The notes: generated by a model not told the origin, from the letters alone. Shown: positions 27,762 through 38,053, counted from the stretch's first letter. The stretch: DNA of 64,000 nt from Rhodopseudomonas palustris (GCF_034479375.1 NZ_CP140155.1:2294001-2358000), one strand, 5' to 3'. Numbers and translations are program-made.

Positions 27762-27788
27762 TTAGCACTCTCGCAGCGCGATTGCCAA
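27762..27788 (+). promoter_or_regulatory. CIRCE operator for HrcA, with a degenerate right arm
   Basis: TTAGCACTC, nine bases, GATTGCCAA. The left arm is the perfect CIRCE half-site; the right arm differs from GAGTGCTAA at two positions. It lies between the promoter and groES, the usual place for HrcA repression of heat-shock operons. Confidence 0.8.
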
Positions 27789-27867
27789 CAACGCGGACGA
27801 CACCCGAACCGCGCACCGGGCCCGGCATTCGACGCCGACCTCCTCCAGCAACAGCACAGGATCACCG

Positions 27868-28164
27868 ATGGCTAAGCTCAATTTTCGTCCACTCCATGAC
27901 CGTGTCGTGGTGAAGCGCATCGACGCGGAAACCAAGACCAAGGGCGGCATCATCATTCCGGACTCCGCCAAGGAGAAGCCGCAGGAAGGCGAAATCGTCG
28001 CCGTCGGCCCGGGTGGCCGCGACGAAGCCGGCAAGCTGATCCCGATCGACGTCAAGGCCGGCGACCGCGTGCTGTTCGGCAAGTGGTCGGGCACCGAGAT
28101 CAAGCTGGACGGCCAGGAACTCCTGATCATGAAGGAGTCGGACATCATGGGCGTGGTCGGCTGA
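27868..28164 (+). CDS. groES: co-chaperonin GroES
   Basis: GroES is the heptameric lid of the GroEL folding chamber in the cytoplasm. The 98-residue sequence [19 protein letters not shown], the mobile loop [20 protein letters not shown] and the tail [15 protein letters not shown] end ([14 protein letters not shown]) are canonical. AGGA precedes the start. It is first in the operon and 32 bases before groEL, under the promoter and CIRCE element upstream. Confidence 0.98.
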   Translation: MAKLNFRPLHDRVVVKRIDAETKTKGGIIIPDSAKEKPQEGEIVAVGPGGRDEAGKLIPIDVKAGDRVLFGKWSGTEIKLDGQELLIMKESDIMGVVG

Positions 28165-28196
28165 TCACCTCTCAACAGACATCAGGAGCAAATTGA

Positions 28197-29849
<1,653 letters not shown>

Positions 29850-29880
29850 GCCCGGCGCCCCTCCTCCGATAACGATCACG

Positions 29881-29911
29881 CAAGGCCGCCTCCGGGCGGC
29901 CTTGTTGTTTT
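29881..29911 (+). terminator. groESL terminator
   Basis: CAAGGCCGCC and GGCGGCCTTG form a ten-base-pair stem with a TCCG loop, followed by a T-rich run (TTGTTTTG). It lies 31 bases after the groEL stop. Confidence 0.9.
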
Positions 29912-29965
29912 GTGGGCTACGATGGCTAAGACCGCGCGATGGCACGGCCGGCGTCACTCTCTCAG

Positions 29966-30066
29966 CCGTCATCGCCCGCGAAAGCGGGCGACCCAGTATT
30001 CCAGTGCGTCGGCGTTCAACCACGGGCTCTCTGGGATACTGGATCCCCGCATGCACGGGATGACGG
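29966..30066. repeat. palindromic intergenic repeat, CGTCATCGCCCGC class
   Basis: Left arm CCGTCATCGCCCGCGAAAGC followed by GGGCGACCCAGTATTCCAG; right arm CTGGGATACTGGATCCCCGC ending GGGATGACGG. The same class is at 35813-35925. Apart from this element and the groESL terminator, the 340-base gap to the next gene shows nothing. Confidence 0.75.
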
Positions 30067-30189
30067 CTGTAGGTGTCTTAGCGCTTGTTTTTTGGCGCGG
30101 GCTCCGCGATTTGCTAGTCAGGCCTTGGTTCGGATTCAATTCGAATCGACAACGATCCGAAACGGCAAATCCTGCGAGGAAAGTCCCCG

Positions 30190-31380
30190 ATGCGCGCGCT
30201 CATGTTCAGCCTGCTGATGCTGCTGCCTGCGACCGATCTCGCTGTCGCCCAGAGCAAGCTCGCACCGAAAGCGGCGGCGCCCGCCAGCGAGACGCGCTAC
30301 TTCACCGCCCTCGACGGCTTCCTCGACGGCGCCGACGTCATCCTGAAGGAAACCCGGCAGGGCAAGACGGTGACCGGCGCGGTGCTCGACGTCTGCTACT
30401 CGCCGGCCAGGGGGTCCGACCACAAGGAGCGCTTCGTCGCCAATCTGCAGGTCACCGGCCAGAGCCTCACCGGAACCACGCAGACGACCGGCGACAAGGC
30501 GGCGGTGACGGTGAAGCTGACCCGCAAGCCGAACGGCGAGACCGTCGACTTCAATGGCGAGATCAGCGTCGGCACGACGGTTCACGAGATCACGTCGAGC
30601 GACAATTCGGATCTGAGCGAGAAGGAATATCTGGAGAACCAGACCACCGACGACAGCATCGCCACGGCGCCGAAGGATTTCACCGAAGTGTCGCCGGAGG
30701 CGGTCGGCATACGGGTCAATCTCGAAGCCGCCGCAGACTTCCTGAAGACGCTGAAAGGCCAGAACCTGCAGGTGGCGCTGTCGAGCCTGAGCGTCGGCTG
30801 CGACGCGTTGCGCGCCGGCACGCTGGTGATCAATCTGACCACGGACCCGGCGCGCGCCGCTGCGGTGATCGCCAGAGCGAAGACGTTCCCGGGCGTGATC
30901 GCGGCGGGCTGGACCAACGGCATCATCGAGATGGACCGCACCATCCTGTTCCCCGCCGCCGGCTGGCGCGACGGCGACCGGCTGAACCGCGACAAGCTCG
31001 CCGCCACCGTCGCCGGCGTGCTGTCGCAAACGCTCGGCGCGAAGCTGTCCGCGTCGGCCTGGAACGACGACACCGGCAAGCTGAAGCTGACCTTCAAGCG
31101 GCCGAGCGATCTGGTCCCCTCGCTGCAGCTCACCGAAACCATCGAGGTCGAGGCGATGGTCAGCGCCGACAGGCCGGGCCCGACCGACAGGCTGATGCTG
31201 TGGCTCGGCAACCCTTCGGATACCACCTCCGACGAGAGCGCCGGCCCCAGGCTCACCATCAACGACGATGCCACCGGCGAAGAGGGAGCCGAACCGCGCA
31301 GCGATGGCGGCGCGGTCGCGGCGCTGGCGAAGGAGCTGAAAGGCCAGCGCTGGGATTCCGAAAGCGCGACCTGGCAGTAA
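30190..31380 (+). CDS. secreted protein of unknown function
   Basis: A 396-residue protein with a Sec signal peptide (RALMFSLLMLLPATDLAVA, cut near AQS). The mature part is soluble, rich in Thr/Asp and predicted mostly beta, with two Cys (one in LDVCYSPARG, one in SVGCDALRAG) that could form a disulfide. GAGGAAAG precedes the ATG at 30190. I do not recognise a family. It stands alone between repeat-filled gaps, so the context gives no clue to its role; periplasmic location is inferred. Confidence 0.8.
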   Translation: MRALMFSLLMLLPATDLAVAQSKLAPKAAAPASETRYFTALDGFLDGADVILKETRQGKTVTGAVLDVCYSPARGSDHKERFVANLQVTGQSLTGTTQTTGDKAAVTVKLTRKPNGETVDFNGEISVGTTVHEITSSDNSDLSEKEYLENQTTDDSIATAPKDFTEVSPEAVGIRVNLEAAADFLKTLKGQNLQVALSSLSVGCDALRAGTLVINLTTDPARAAAVIARAKTFPGVIAAGWTNGIIEMDRTILFPAAGWRDGDRLNRDKLAATVAGVLSQTLGAKLSASAWNDDTGKLKLTFKRPSDLVPSLQLTETIEVEAMVSADRPGPTDRLMLWLGNPSDTTSDESAGPRLTINDDATGEEGAEPRSDGGAVAALAKELKGQRWDSESATWQ

Positions 31381-31480
31381 TACCGTCCCGCTCCTCACGC
31401 CAAGAATACAGTGACGGCCAGGCCACGACCAAGTCTGGCGCTTCGTGACTCGACCAGCCTCTCGACGGCCGCAGCCTGCT

Positions 31481-31638
31481 CCCTCGCCCCGCTCTTCGCG
31501 GGGAGAGGGCTGGGGTGTGGTCTGCGGCCTCCCCGCAGATACCGACGCCGCCGGATCGCACTGCCTCGCCCCTCACCCGACCGGCTTCGCTGCGCGATGC
31601 CGGTCGACCTCTCCCCGCAGAAGGGCGGGGAGAGGTAA
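31481..31638. repeat. inverted repeat, CTCCCTCGCCCC / GGGGAGAGG class
   Basis: CCCTCGCCCCGCTCTTCGCG with GGGGAGAGGGC at the left, and CCTCTCCCCGC with GGGCGGGGAGAGG at the right, form nested hairpins. It fills most of the 350-base gap before the CrtI-like gene; no gene was seen in the remainder. Confidence 0.65.
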
Positions 31639-31731
31639 AACCCGTCCGTGACTGCCCGCGGAGCAGCGATTTGACATGCCGCTGCATTGCGGCAAAGAAG
31701 CGCTTCCGTTCTGCGCAGGAATATCGATTGA

Positions 31732-33246
31732 ATGACGCGCTTTGACGTAGTGGTGGTCGGCGCCGGCCTCGGCGGCCTGACCGCGGGCGCAATCCTCGCC
31801 CGCGAAGGCCGCAAGGTGCTGGTGCTGGAGCGCGGCAATTCGGTCGGCGGCGCGGCGTCGAGCTACAAGGTCGGCGATCTGTTCGTCGAGGGCTCGCTGC
31901 ATATCACCGGCGATCCGCAGCATCCGCGCGACCCCAAGCACGCGGCGCTGGGCCGCGCCGGGGCGCGCGACGCGGTGCAGTTTGTCCCGGCGGGCGCGCT
32001 GTACGAGATCCGCGGCGGCCCGCTCGCGCAGCCCTTCGTGCTGCCGGACGATTTCGCCGGCGCCCGCATGGCGCTGCTGGCGCGGTTTCCCGGCGCCCGC
32101 AGCGGCATCGAACAATTCCTCGGCGAGATGGAGCAACTGGCTGCGGCCGCCGGCGACGGCGGCCTCGACGCGGTGTTCGCGCTGGCGCCGGAGTTTCCCG
32201 ACTGGTCGTCGTCGCTGGCCGACAAGCTGCAGGCGCTGTTCGGCGACGACGAAGCGCTGAAATGCGCGATCGCCGGCAACCTCTCCTACTTCCACGACGA
32301 CCCCGCCAGGCTGTGGTGGGTTCCGTTCGCGATGATGCAGGGCGGCTTTCTCCTGACCGGCGCCCGCTACGTCCAGGGCGGCTCGCAGCGGCTGTCGAGC
32401 GCCCTCGCCCGCGCGATACGCAAAGGCGGCGGCGACGTGATGCTGCGCCGCGCCGTCAGCGGCATCGAGATGGGTGAGCCCGGCGCGATCCATCGCGTCG
32501 CCCACACCGCGCGCGACGGCAGCGATCCGCAATCGGTCGAAGCCCTCACCGTGATCGGCAACGCCGCGCCGGGCGCGCTGGCGGCGCTGATGCCCGATGC
32601 GCAAGACCGGCGACTGACCGAGAGCTATGCCGGCCGCACGCTGTCGCTGTCGCTGTTCGCGCTGACGCTCGGCCTATCGCAGCCGCCGCGCGAGTTCGGC
32701 GTCACCAGCTACTCGACGCAGGTGCTGCCGGACTGGATGAACAACCTCGCGGACTACGCCGACGGCAAGGCGCTGATGGCCGGCGAGCCCGCCGAGCGGA
32801 TGCCGCCGCTGGCGATCGCCGACTACGCCGCGATCGATTCCGGCGTGCCGTCGCCGCCTTATGTGCTGTCGGTGGTCGGGCCGGATCAGATCACCAACTG
32901 GAGCGGCCTCGATCAGGACGACTACCGCGCCAAGCGCGGCCGCTGGCAGCAGGCGATCGTCGCTCATCTCGACCGCATCTATCCCGGCATCGCCGGCGCG
33001 GTGACCGCTTCCTCGTTCAACGTCGCCCTGTCGGTGCAGCAATATCTCAACGTGCCGCAAGGCTCGGTCTACGGCTTCGCGCCGCTGCCGCCGGACGACG
33101 GCGGCGCGCCGTATCGTTCGCCGCGCACGGTGCTGCCGGGGCTGTATCTGGCCTCGGCCTATGCCGGGCTCGGCGGCTACAGCGGCGTCGTGCAGTCCGC
33201 GGCGGCCTGCGCCGACATCATCCTGCGCGACGGCCCGACGAGTTAG
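31732..33246 (+). CDS. FAD-dependent oxidoreductase of the phytoene desaturase/retinol saturase type
   Basis: A 504-residue flavoprotein. The N-terminal dinucleotide fold is clear: VVVVGAGLGGLTAGAILARE (GxGxxG) followed by VLVLERGNSVGGAASSY. The C-terminal FAD-binding segment is GLYLASAYAGLGGYSGVVQS. Overall architecture is that of CrtI-like desaturases, isomerases and saturases. No carotenoid genes are adjacent, so it is probably not a pathway CrtI, and the substrate is unknown. Its stop codon overlaps that of the convergent gene by four bases. Confidence 0.88.
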   Translation: MTRFDVVVVGAGLGGLTAGAILAREGRKVLVLERGNSVGGAASSYKVGDLFVEGSLHITGDPQHPRDPKHAALGRAGARDAVQFVPAGALYEIRGGPLAQPFVLPDDFAGARMALLARFPGARSGIEQFLGEMEQLAAAAGDGGLDAVFALAPEFPDWSSSLADKLQALFGDDEALKCAIAGNLSYFHDDPARLWWVPFAMMQGGFLLTGARYVQGGSQRLSSALARAIRKGGGDVMLRRAVSGIEMGEPGAIHRVAHTARDGSDPQSVEALTVIGNAAPGALAALMPDAQDRRLTESYAGRTLSLSLFALTLGLSQPPREFGVTSYSTQVLPDWMNNLADYADGKALMAGEPAERMPPLAIADYAAIDSGVPSPPYVLSVVGPDQITNWSGLDQDDYRAKRGRWQQAIVAHLDRIYPGIAGAVTASSFNVALSVQQYLNVPQGSVYGFAPLPPDDGGAPYRSPRTVLPGLYLASAYAGLGGYSGVVQSAAACADIILRDGPTS

Positions 33247-33653
33247 TTGCTGTTGAGCCGGAACCGCAGCGTCTCGCCGCCCGAGAACGTCACGTAGTCG
33301 CCCTGCCGGCTCCAGCCGGTGGCCGCCGTCAGCGCCGCGATTAGCGCATCGTCGGCCTGAGCGCGATCCGGCGGGCAATTGCGATCCTCCAGCGCGCCGG
33401 GCACGAAGATCACGCTGGCGCCGGCGACCGAGAACTGGCCGCTGCCGCCCTTGCACCACAGTTCGAGCCGGACCTCGCCCTTGTCGCCGATTTCGAGATT
33501 CGGAATCCGTTTCGAGCCCGGCTTCGGCGGGGCTTCCAGCGTCATTTCCAGACCGAACGGAAATTCGCCGTCCGGCTGAGCCTTTGCGGGGCCCGAGAGC
33601 GCGACGACGAGAGCCGCCGCCAGCGCGGCGCCTGTCAGCAGAGAAGAACGCAT
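33243..33653 (-). CDS. small secreted protein, META/HslJ-like
   Basis: A 136-residue protein with a signal peptide (RSSLLTGAALAAALVVALSG, cut after AKA). The mature domain has two Cys (LWCKGG, NCPPD) and a C-terminal WSRQGDYVTFSGGETLRFRL that resembles the end of META/HslJ domains, envelope proteins of poorly known function. GAGGAAAG precedes the ATG at 33653, which fixes the start; the frame is open far upstream. It converges on the flavoprotein gene with overlapping stop codons. Confidence 0.8.
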   Translation of the reverse strand: MRSSLLTGAALAAALVVALSGPAKAQPDGEFPFGLEMTLEAPPKPGSKRIPNLEIGDKGEVRLELWCKGGSGQFSVAGASVIFVPGALEDRNCPPDRAQADDALIAALTAATGWSRQGDYVTFSGGETLRFRLNSN

Positions 33654-33918
33654 CTTTCCTCGTCTGTTGTTCGAGATCATGGCGCTGTCTATCGCGGATG
33701 CGGCCCGCTTGACCAGTGATCGCCCGCATCGGCGACAGCGCGCGATCAGGTGAACCCGGGCCCGCGGATGCTCACAAACGCGCGAAACAGGCCGGACCCG
33801 GTTCCGCGCCGCGGCCGTCATGCTAGGGTGCGACAAGTGGGCGCGCGCCGTAGGTCGTACACCTGCAATCTTGTCGAACGGCCCTCGGGCGAGGGCCTCG
33901 CACCCGGAGAACTCATCC

Positions 33919-35670
33919 GTGACCAGCATTCGTTCCACCCTGGCGACCGTGTGGCGCATCGCGGTGCCGTATTTCAAATCCGAGGACCGGCGGATGGGCC
34001 GCATCCTGCTGGCGACGGTGGTCGTCATCGAACTCGCCGTGGTCGGCCTCGCGGTGCTGTTCAATCGCTGGAACAACGTCTTCTACAACGCGCTGCAGGA
34101 GCGCGACTTCAACGTCTTCGCCTATCAGCTCGGCTATTTCTGCGTGCTCGCGGCGATCTTCATCGCACTCAAGGTCTATCAGCTCTATCTCAACCAGTGG
34201 CTGCAGATCCGCTGGCGGCGCTGGATGACCGAGCGCTATCTCGGCGAATGGCTGCACGATTCCAACCACTACCAGATGCAGTTGCAGGGCGACGCCGCCG
34301 ACAACCCGGATCAGCGCATCGCCGAAGACACCCAGATGTTCGTCGAGCGCACGCTGCTGCTGGGCATCGGCCTGCTGAATTCGGTGGTGACGCTGTTCTC
34401 GTTCGTCATCATCCTGTGGGGGCTGTCGAACGATGCGCCGCTCCACGTGTTCGGGCGTGACATCCCGATCCCGGGCTATCTGGTGTGGGGCGCGCTGATC
34501 TACGCGACCATCGGCACCGTGCTGACGCACTGGATCGGCTCGCCGCTGGCCGATCTGAATTTCCGCCAGCAGCGGTTCGAGGCCGACTTCCGCTTCAACC
34601 TGGTGCGGGCTCGCGAAAATTCCGAACAGATCGCCCTGCTACGTGGCGAGCCTGCGGAACGTGGCAAGCTGTCGTCGCGGTTCGGGCTGGTCGCCGACAA
34701 CTTCATGCGGATCATGACGCGCACCAAGAAGCTCACGGCATTCACCGCGAGCTACTCGCAGGCCTCGATCATCTTTCCCTATATCCTGGTCGCCCCTGCC
34801 TATTTCGCCGGAAAGGTCCAGCTCGGCGGGCTGATGCAGACCGCCTCTGCCTTCAACAACGTGCAGGACTCGCTGTCGTTCTTCGTCACCGCCTATCGCA
34901 CGCTGGCGGAATGGCAATCGGTGGTGGCGAGGCTCGATGGCTTCGAGGCCGCGATCCGGAACGCAACCGCGCAGCGCGCCAATCCCGGCATCAGCCGCGT
35001 GGTCACGCAAGCCGGCGATGCGATCGATCTCGACGACCTCGAACTGACTCTGCCCGCCGGGAAGCCGCTGATGCGCGCGGACGATTTCCGGATCAGCGGC
35101 AAGGAGCGCACCTTGATCGCCGGACCGTCGGGCGCCGGCAAGTCGACGCTGTTCCGCGCCATCGCGGGGATCTGGCCGTTCGGCTCCGGCGCGATCGCGA
35201 TTCCCGCCGACGCCACCATCATGATGCTGCCGCAGCGGCCCTACTTCCCGGTCGGCGAGCTCCAGGCCGCGATCGTCTATCCCGCGGAGACCGAGGCGTT
35301 CACCGCCGCGCAGGTGGCCGACGTGGTGAAGCAGGTCGGGCTTCCGGCGCTGGCGGACCGGCTCGCCGAACACGGCCACTGGAACCGGACGCTGTCGCTC
35401 GGCGAGCAGCAGCGGCTCGGCGTCGCGCGCGCGCTGTTGCACGCGCCGCGCTACCTGTTCCTCGACGAAGCCACCGCCTCGCTCGACGAACCGTCGGAAG
35501 CCGCGCTGTATCGTCTGCTCGATCAGAAGCTGCCCGACACCACCATCGTCTCGATCGGCCACCGCTCGACGCTCAACGCCTTCCACGACCGCGACGCGAT
35601 CCTGACCCGCTCCGGCGACAGCTTCACCTTGCAGGACAAGATGAAGGCGGCCGCGCCGGCGGCGAGCTGA
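33919..35670 (+). CDS. fused ABC transporter, SbmA/BacA-related membrane domain plus ATPase
   Basis: A 583-residue inner-membrane protein. Residues 1-350 form a six-helix membrane domain of the ABC_membrane_2/SbmA-BacA type (NRWNNVFYNALQERDFNVF, QLYLNQWLQIRWRRWMTERY, NPDQRIAEDTQMF). A complete ATPase follows: Walker A GPSGAGKST near 401, signature LSLGEQQRLGVAR near 492, Walker B YLFLDEATASLD near 512. This is the YddA/BclA-like architecture; BclA in Bradyrhizobium handles antimicrobial peptides in symbiosis. GTG at 33919 with GGAGA upstream is the preferred start; ATG at 33820 would add 33 residues. Compare the ATPase-less relative at 62435. Confidence 0.92.
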   Translation: MTSIRSTLATVWRIAVPYFKSEDRRMGRILLATVVVIELAVVGLAVLFNRWNNVFYNALQERDFNVFAYQLGYFCVLAAIFIALKVYQLYLNQWLQIRWRRWMTERYLGEWLHDSNHYQMQLQGDAADNPDQRIAEDTQMFVERTLLLGIGLLNSVVTLFSFVIILWGLSNDAPLHVFGRDIPIPGYLVWGALIYATIGTVLTHWIGSPLADLNFRQQRFEADFRFNLVRARENSEQIALLRGEPAERGKLSSRFGLVADNFMRIMTRTKKLTAFTASYSQASIIFPYILVAPAYFAGKVQLGGLMQTASAFNNVQDSLSFFVTAYRTLAEWQSVVARLDGFEAAIRNATAQRANPGISRVVTQAGDAIDLDDLELTLPAGKPLMRADDFRISGKERTLIAGPSGAGKSTLFRAIAGIWPFGSGAIAIPADATIMMLPQRPYFPVGELQAAIVYPAETEAFTAAQVADVVKQVGLPALADRLAEHGHWNRTLSLGEQQRLGVARALLHAPRYLFLDEATASLDEPSEAALYRLLDQKLPDTTIVSIGHRSTLNAFHDRDAILTRSGDSFTLQDKMKAAAPAAS

Positions 35671-35812
35671 CGGGAAGTTCGGCGCGAACGCCCGCAGTCT
35701 CGACCCTCATGGAGAGGAGCATCGCGCAGCATCGCGAAGCCGGGTGTCGCGAACCACGAGGCGGATCCGACGAGCGGTCCGGAGGCAACGGGACGGAGCA
35801 GCATCCACTCCC

Positions 35813-35925
35813 CGTCATCGCCCGCGCAGGCGGGCGACCCAGTATCCCAGAGCCTCTGTGGGGGGCTATGCATTCGCCGCGCGCGCCCTGCGATACTGGA
35901 TCACCCGCCTGCGCGGGTGATGACG
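35813..35925. repeat. palindromic intergenic repeat, CGTCATCGCCCGC class
   Basis: CGTCATCGCCCGCGCAGGCG with GGCGACCCAGTATCCCAG at the left and GCGATACTGGATCACCCGC ending GGGTGATGACG at the right are inverted copies. Same class as 29966-30066. A shorter, degraded relative of the CCTCATGG class lies just before it (about 35707-35760). Confidence 0.78.
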
Positions 35926-35944
35926 ATCTTGCCGGCGGCATCTC

Positions 35945-35972
35945 TTGACAACATTCCTAATATGATTATAGT
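35945..35972 (+). promoter_or_regulatory. near-consensus sigma70 promoter
   Basis: TTGACA at 35945-35950, a 16-base AT-rich spacer, then TATAGT at 35967-35972. This is one of the best promoter matches in a very GC-rich window and it has no recognised gene behind it. The predicted start is near 35979. Confidence 0.65.
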
Positions 35973-35978
35973 CCGCAT

Positions 35979-36463
35979 CGTCCTGTCCGTGAGGGGCGCT
36001 TCTCGAGGGCGCTTTTGAAGCGGGACAGATCGACGGGCCGGGCAACCGGTCCGGAACGATGGTTCGATCAAGCCGGCGCTGTGCCGGGGGATTCGGATTG
36101 ACGCGGCGTCCTGCGCGTCGTGCCTCGCAAGCACGCGTCCGGGAGGCTTCGGGTACCCGTCCGGGCCTACTACGAGGCTCTGCGACTTGTTAGTTCGCTG
36201 CACGGGGGCAGGCGAAGGCGGCGTAATCCGCCGGACCGTGGGGTTTCATTACCCTTGCCTGTCAACGGAAGCACGGGCCTGACAGCCTAAAACCGCCGCA
36301 GGTGGGCGCGCCGACGAGGCGTTGCGCGATGACTTCGAAAGAAGCCATCGCGAACTCACCACCTTCGCGCCACGCGGCGCGCCCCCACCCCTCGCTGCGA
36401 CAGCGACGGGTGCACAACTCGGGCTCGATGGAGCCGCGAGACCAATTTGCCGTGGCTGTTTGA
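35979..36463 (+). ncRNA. candidate structured RNA or long leader of unknown identity
   Basis: From the promoter onward the sequence is full of short inverted repeats, for example CTGTCC with GGGACAG framing 36000-36030, GGGCCGGGCAACCGGTCC, and CGTCCGGGAGGCTTCGGGTA. It has no convincing long reading frame until a 44-codon frame at its end. RNase P, tmRNA, 6S and SRP RNA were considered: I find no RNase P core motif, tmRNA tag or CCA end. The 3' limit is unknown; the repeat at 36514 may terminate it. Identity and even strand remain uncertain. Confidence 0.35.
36329..36463 (+). CDS. possible 44-residue small protein
   Basis: An ATG at 36329 with GAGG nine bases upstream opens a 44-codon frame (MTSKEAIANSPPSRHAARPH at the start, ending FAVAV) closed by TGA and TAG in tandem. 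It is basic, rich in Ser, Pro and His, with no membrane segment. It sits about 350 bases behind the strong promoter. Codon use is not decisive, and overlapping frames are also open, so this may be chance. Confidence 0.3.
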   Translation: MTSKEAIANSPPSRHAARPHPSLRQRRVHNSGSMEPRDQFAVAV

Positions 36464-36513
36464 TAGTCGAATCGGGGATCGCGGAGAGGCAACGGGCTCG
36501 CTCCACCACCTGA

Positions 36514-36615
36514 CGTCATCCGCGGGCTTGACCCGCGGATCCATCGCGCGCAGAGCGCGCTAATCGATGCATCTTGCGAAGAAGATGGATTGCCGGGTCG
36601 AGCCCGGCAATGACG
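36514..36615. repeat. palindromic intergenic repeat, CGTCAT(C)CGCGGGC class
   Basis: Left CGTCATCCGCGGGCTTGACC with GCGGATCCATCGCG, right GATGGATTGCCGGGTCGAGC ending GGCAATGACG. The ends are inverted, like the element at 45-134. It stands just beyond the acyl-CoA dehydrogenase stop codon. Confidence 0.72.
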
Positions 36616-36652
36616 TGTGTTGGACGGCAGATGAACACCGCCCAGATCGCCT

Positions 36653-37927
36653 TCACCTCTTGTTCGCCCCCATATAGCCGAACAGGAATCCCGCGACCTT
36701 GCGCATCTGGATTTCCTCGCTGCCTTCGGTGATGCGATAGCGGCGGTGGTGGCGGTAGATGTGCTCGAACTGTTTGTGGCGCGAATAGCCGATGCCGCCG
36801 TGAACCTGAATCGCGCGATCGGCGGCCTGGCCGCACAGCCGGTTCGCCCAGTAGTTGCACATCGACACCTTGTCGGACAGCGTGTGCTCGACCTGCGCCT
36901 GGGTCATCTGGTCCATCTCCCACGCGGTCTTGCGGATCAGCAGGCGAAGCATTTCGGCCTGGGTCGCGAGTTCGACCAGCGGAAACTGGATCGCCTGGTT
37001 GCGCGCCAGTTCCTCGCCGAACGGCTTGCGCTCCCGCGCGTATTTGACGCTTTCATTGATGCAGAACACCGCGGCGCCCAGCGAACTCGCCGCCTGGCGG
37101 ATGCGGTTCTCGTGCACGAAGCACTGCGCCAACGACAGGCCGCGGCCGACCTCGCCGAACAACGCCTCCTCGGTGACGAACACGTCGGTGAAGCTCACCC
37201 GCGGATGGTCGGTCGGCATGTTGAAGGTCCACAGATATTCCTCGACCTTCACGCCCGGCGCATCGGCCGGCACCAGAAAGCAGGTGATGCCGCGCGCGTC
37301 GCCATCGTTGCCCGAGGTGCGGGCGAACAAAGCGCAATGCGTGGCGACGTGCATGCCGGTCGTCCACATCTTCTCGCCGTTGATCACCCAGCCCTTCTTG
37401 CCGTCGCGCGTCGCCTCGACCGCGCGCGTTTCCATATGCGTCGCGTCGGAACCGTGATCGGGTTCCGTCAGGCCGAAGGTGATGCGAAATTTGCCGGTGA
37501 TCGAGCCGTCGATCATCGCCTTCTGATCGTCGCGGCCGTACAGGTCGAGCATCTTCACGATCGGAAAATTGCCGACGATCGAATGCTCGTTCTGCAAATC
37601 GTTGTGCAGGCCGAGGCCCTTGGCGGCGAAGTGCTCACGGATCACCGCCATCGACAGATTGGTGCCGTCCTGCCCGCCATAGCGCTTCGGGATCGCGAAG
37701 CGCAGATGCCCGGCATCGTCGGCGATGTTCTTCGCCTTGCGCAGCAGCTCTTCCCATTCGTGACGCGGCAGCCCGCCGCCCTCGAAATCGGTGCGCGCCC
37801 ATTCGCGGCGATGATCGAAGAAACGGATGTTGTCGTCCGCCTGTTCCAGCGGCTTGATCTTGGCATCGATGAAGCGATCGAGCTCGGCGAGATAGGCGAC
37901 CAGCTCCGGCGGCAGAGAAAAATCCAA
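36653..37927 (-). CDS. acyl-CoA dehydrogenase (ACAD11-like)
   Basis: A 424-residue FAD-dependent acyl-CoA dehydrogenase. Signatures seen: FRITFGLTEPDHGSDATHME (FAD/substrate site), GWVINGEKMWTTGMHVA, RKPFGEELARNQAIQFPL and the C-terminal IQVHGGIGYSRHKQFEHIYR. TTG at 37927 is taken as start because GGGAG precedes it and the family N-terminus (DFSLPPELVAYLAELDRF) follows at once; an ATG at 37984 is less likely. A nearby APH-type kinase and DUF6285 gene match the domain pair of ACAD10/11 and the Lva pathway, where the dehydrogenase acts on a 4-phosphoacyl-CoA. Confidence 0.92.
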   Translation of the reverse strand: MDFSLPPELVAYLAELDRFIDAKIKPLEQADDNIRFFDHRREWARTDFEGGGLPRHEWEELLRKAKNIADDAGHLRFAIPKRYGGQDGTNLSMAVIREHFAAKGLGLHNDLQNEHSIVGNFPIVKMLDLYGRDDQKAMIDGSITGKFRITFGLTEPDHGSDATHMETRAVEATRDGKKGWVINGEKMWTTGMHVATHCALFARTSGNDGDARGITCFLVPADAPGVKVEEYLWTFNMPTDHPRVSFTDVFVTEEALFGEVGRGLSLAQCFVHENRIRQAASSLGAAVFCINESVKYARERKPFGEELARNQAIQFPLVELATQAEMLRLLIRKTAWEMDQMTQAQVEHTLSDKVSMCNYWANRLCGQAADRAIQVHGGIGYSRHKQFEHIYRHHRRYRITEGSEEIQMRKVAGFLFGYMGANKR

Positions 37928-37964
37928 GGCGTGCTCCCACGGTCTTCGCGTTGTTGTTGATCTT

Positions 37965-37982
37965 GTTAAGCGACCGATTAAC
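37965..37982. promoter_or_regulatory. possible operator between divergent fatty-acid genes
   Basis: GTTAA and TTAAC frame eight bases in the short divergent gap between the acyl-CoA dehydrogenase and enoyl-CoA hydratase genes. The arms are only five bases, so a regulator site is a weak suggestion. Confidence 0.3.
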
Positions 37983-38053
37983 ATGCGCGCGTCTCGTCAA
38001 GTCAAGCGCGCATGCGACGCGCAAATTCTGCTCAACGAAAAAAGGAAACGCCG

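Noticed and set aside
30136..31398. 420-codon minus-strand frame opposite the secreted protein at 30190
   Set aside because: The plus-strand gene has a signal peptide and a good ribosome site; the minus frame has neither.
35901..36203. Minus-strand 100-codon frame in the 36 kb gap
   Set aside because: No ribosome site, composition unlike coding DNA, and it overlaps a repeat and the plus-strand promoter.
35979..36510. Permuted tmRNA (ssrA) at the 36 kb locus
   Set aside because: A GGGGGATTCGGATTGACG stretch looks like a tmRNA 5' end, but no ANDN-type tag, pairing T-arm or CCA end could be found.
35979..36510. RNase P RNA at the 36 kb locus
   Set aside because: Neither strand has the GAGGAAAGTCCG core or the matching 3' ACAGAA segment.
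36249..36519. Minus-strand frames of 85-86 codons in the 36 kb gap
   Set aside because: Several frames are open at once on both strands over the same bases, typical of non-coding GC-rich sequence; no support for any.
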